DNA from: Cellulosimicrobium sp. ES-005
GTDB lineage: Bacteria; Actinomycetota; Actinomycetes; Actinomycetales; Cellulomonadaceae
NCBI RefSeq assembly: GCF_040448685.1
Contig: NZ_CP159290.1
Span: forward strand, 2,728,001 to 2,792,000
Direction of reading: 5' to 3'
Length of the DNA stretch: 64,000 nucleotides
Below the pieces are notes generated by a model. It was given only the letters and a program-made list of their open reading frames with translations, was not told the origin of the DNA and ran no database searches. The first letter of the stretch is position 1; every line of letters starts with the position of its first letter. The translations under genes and the position numbers were made by a program. Positions 62,204-64,000 of this stretch are shown piece by piece.

Positions 62204-62233
62204 GCGGATAACCCACCTCCTCTGGTCTTCGCG

Positions 62234-62302
62234 GTCACGGTCTCTCCGTGACAGGAGGGTTCATGCATTCGTGCTGCTGCCGTCCGACGTGCGGACGGCA
62301 GC
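62234..62302 (-). promoter_or_regulatory. Two hairpins in the PBP-rpsF gap
   Basis: GCTGCCGTCCG (62276-62286) and its inverse 62292-62302 form an 11-bp stem 55 bases past the penicillin-binding-protein stop, probably its terminator. Nearer rpsF, GTCACGG/CCGTGAC (62234-62252) forms a 7-bp stem about 15 bases before the ribosome site. It could be an S6:S18 autoregulatory leader element, but the diagnostic bulge is not clear. Confidence 0.5.
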
Positions 62303-62356
62303 TCCCCAGGGTACCCGCTCGGCGCGGGCCCCTGGAAATCTGCGGGACGGCCGAGG

Positions 62357-64000
62357 TCAGGGGTTGCCGTTCCCGCCGCCGCCCCCGTTCCCGCCACCGC
62401 CCGGGGGCCCCGTCTCGGTCGGGGACGGATCCGGGTTCTCCGGGTCTGGCGGGTCGGTCGGCTGCTGCCCGGGATCGGTGCCCTTCGAGACCACGAGCGC
62501 GATCGTCGACCCGGGCGGCACCTCGCTCATCGACGACTGGCTGATGACGAAGCCCCGCGGCTGCTGGTCGGAGAACTCCTCGGTGATCCGCACCTTGAGC
62601 CCTGCCGCCTCGAGCTGGGCGCGCGCGGCCCGGCTCTCCATGCCGACGACGCTGGGCACGGTGACGTTCTCCGGCTGCTCCGGCTCGACCGGCTCCTCCG
62701 GCTGCGTGTCCTCGGTCGGGGTCTCCGTCGGGGTCTCGGTGGGCGTCTCCGTCGGCTGCGGCTTGGGCGGCGTGTACGCCGGGAACTCGCCGGCAGGCAG
62801 GTTCGCCACCGCCGTCTGCATGTACGAGGTCCAGGCCTCGACCGGCCACGAACCACCCGTGATCTCGTCCCCGACCCACTTGCCGAACGGGGTGATCTGC
62901 TCCTGCTCGCCGTCCGGGCCGGACTGGTAGAGACCGACGACCGTCGCGAGACCAGGGGTGAATCCCGCGAACCAGGCCGACTTGTTGTCGGTCGAGGTTC
63001 CGGTCTTGCCGGCGGCCGGGCGGCCGATGGCCTGCGCCGGCTTGCCCGACCCCTTCTCGACGACCTGGGACAGGGCGTACGTCGCCGCAGCCATGACGTC
63101 GGGAGCGAACTCCTGCTCGCGCTTGTCGGCGCCCGGTGCCTGGTACACCAGGTTGCCCCGGGAGTCGGTCACGGAAGCCACGATGTGCGGCGTCGACCGC
63201 ATGCCCTGCGCGGCGATGGTCGCGTAGGCGTTCGTCAGCTCGAGCGGCGTCACCGTCGCGTCACCGAGCACGTTCGCCAGGTTCGACCCGACGTCGGCCT
63301 TGATGCCCAGACGTGCCGCGACGTCCGCGGTCTTCTCCGGCCCGACCTCGAGGTTGAGCTCCGCGTAGGCGGTGTTCACCGACTGCGCGGTCGCCTCGGT
63401 GAGGTCGATGTTTCCCCAGTCGTGGTCGCTGAAGTTGCGGACCTTCCAGTCGCTGCCGTTGTCCGCGCCAGGGAACGTCTTGGGCGAGTCGCCGTCGAAC
63501 CGCTCGTCGAGCGTGTGGCCGTTCTCGAGCCCGGCGATGAGCGTGAACGGCTTGAAGGTCGAGCCGCCCTGAGCCGCGCCGCGGGTCGCGTTGTTGTACT
63601 CGTTCTGGACGAAGTCCGGGCCCCCGTAGAGCGCCCGGATCGAACCGTCGTTCGGATCGATCGACACGAGCGCCGCCCGGATGTTCTCGGAGACGGGGTT
63701 CTCGTCCCCCCGACCCTCGCGCGGGAGCGAGTCGGCCGTCGCGACGGCCGCGTCCTGCATGCCCTTGTCGATCGTCGTCACCACGGTGTACCCGCCGGTG
63801 GAGAGGCTGTCGAAGTCGATCGGGTTGTCGCTCCCGGCGAGCTCCTCCTCCACCATGCGCAGGAGGTAGCCCGTCGACCCCGCATACCGCTGCGACTTCG
63901 TGTACTCGACCGGCTCGGGGAAGCCCGCGGCGAGGGCCTCGTCGTACTGGGCCTTGTCGATGTGCCCGTCCTCGTACATGAAGCCGAGCGTCCGGTCCCA
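62357..64000 (-). CDS. Class A penicillin-binding protein with PASTA domain, C-terminal part
   Basis: The gene runs off the right edge; 547 codons are visible. The fragment opens in the linker of the glycosyltransferase part (TLGFMYEDGHIDKAQYDEAL). The transpeptidase domain has the three penicillin-binding motifs: active-site Ser in GGSTFKPFTLI, SVN in AQSVNTAYAELN, and KTG in AAGKTGTSTDNKSAWFAGF. An acidic Pro/Thr/Glu repeat precedes a PASTA domain (VTVPSVVGMESRAARAQLEAAGLKVRI, then SEVPPGSTIALVVSKG), which binds peptidoglycan or beta-lactams. A Gly/Asn tail ends the protein. It polymerises and crosslinks peptidoglycan at the outer membrane face. Position upstream of rpsF matches actinobacterial ponA1-like genes. 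Confidence 0.95.
   Translation of the reverse strand, partial: WDRTLGFMYEDGHIDKAQYDEALAAGFPEPVEYTKSQRYAGSTGYLLRMVEEELAGSDNPIDFDSLSTGGYTVVTTIDKGMQDAAVATADSLPREGRGDENPVSENIRAALVSIDPNDGSIRALYGGPDFVQNEYNNATRGAAQGGSTFKPFTLIAGLENGHTLDERFDGDSPKTFPGADNGSDWKVRNFSDHDWGNIDLTEATAQSVNTAYAELNLEVGPEKTADVAARLGIKADVGSNLANVLGDATVTPLELTNAYATIAAQGMRSTPHIVASVTDSRGNLVYQAPGADKREQEFAPDVMAAATYALSQVVEKGSGKPAQAIGRPAAGKTGTSTDNKSAWFAGFTPGLATVVGLYQSGPDGEQEQITPFGKWVGDEITGGSWPVEAWTSYMQTAVANLPAGEFPAYTPPKPQPTETPTETPTETPTEDTQPEEPVEPEQPENVTVPSVVGMESRAARAQLEAAGLKVRITEEFSDQQPRGFVISQSSMSEVPPGSTIALVVSKGTDPGQQPTDPPDPENPDPSPTETGPPGGGGNGGGGGNGNP

Overview
This 64 kb window is high-GC actinobacterial chromosome. Three things point there: almost every codon ends in G or C, GTG starts are frequent, and the right edge carries an rpsF-ssb-rpsR-rplI block with dnaB close by. 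The many secreted modular glycosidases (GH92, GH144-like, DUF1080), the intracellular GH94/GH1 pair and the sugar ABC transporters fit a polysaccharide-degrading Micrococcales organism of the Cellulosimicrobium / Cellulomonas / Promicromonosporaceae type. That placement is inferred from gene content; nothing was searched.

Layout. (1) 0-3.8 kb: the tail of an ArsR-type regulator overlapping a His/Asp-rich CDF metal exporter, a stand-alone ATP-dependent DNA ligase, and an unknown protein. (2) 3.9-11.2 kb: a 1708-residue secreted GH92 alpha-mannosidase with three CBM6-like modules, and a SARP/BTAD regulator. (3) 11.4-19.2 kb: single enzymes (alpha/beta hydrolase, flavin reductase, zinc dehydrogenase, flavodoxin), two divergent ANTAR proteins, and a four-gene overlapping operon with an unusual NRAMP-like carrier and two PRC-barrel-like proteins. 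(4) 19.3-20.8 kb: a fluoride operon (fluoride riboswitch, universal stress protein, two overlapping crcB genes). (5) 20.8-26.3 kb: membrane and secreted proteins, including a trypsin-fold protein lacking its catalytic residues, a GntR regulator and a secreted DUF1080 protein.

(6) 26.4-35.1 kb: a divergent carbohydrate locus. TetR and a GH94 enzyme resembling 1,2-beta-oligoglucan phosphorylase face a MalEFG-type ABC transporter and a GH1 beta-glucosidase. With the secreted GH144-like enzyme at 44.6-46.5 kb this reads as a route for beta-1,2-glucan (sophoro-oligosaccharide) use. (7) 35.2-44.4 kb: a second sugar locus (FSA-type transaldolase, FGGY kinase, SIS isomerase, Rbs-type ABC transporter) divergent from SorC regulator, RPE-like epimerase and LacI regulator, with three similar palindromes in the divergent promoter. 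Its substrate is not obvious.

(8) 46.6-48.9 kb: TetR, DUF1992 protein, methyltransferase. (9) About 48.9-54.95 kb is accessory in character, with lower GC and unknown genes. It holds a frameshifted membrane-protein remnant, a three-TM protein paired with an L7/L12 paralogue that has a 70-residue Pro-rich N-terminal extension, an IS3-family element with perfect inverted repeats and a -1 slippery site, and three unknown genes, one TGT-like. (10) 54.96-64 kb: dnaB with two inteins (a class 3 type in the Walker A loop and a class 1 type near the C-terminus), a DnaA-box cluster, a MATE transporter, rplI, rpsR, ssb, rpsF, and the C-terminal part of a class A penicillin-binding protein with a PASTA domain running off the window.

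A recurring theme is a C-terminal module of about 85 residues (RCL near its start, a Y-Q-S/A-F motif, a final C or CG) shared by the GH92, DUF1080 and GH144-like secreted proteins at three distant loci. The likeliest undescribed items are this module and the membrane-protein / extended-L7/L12 gene pair.
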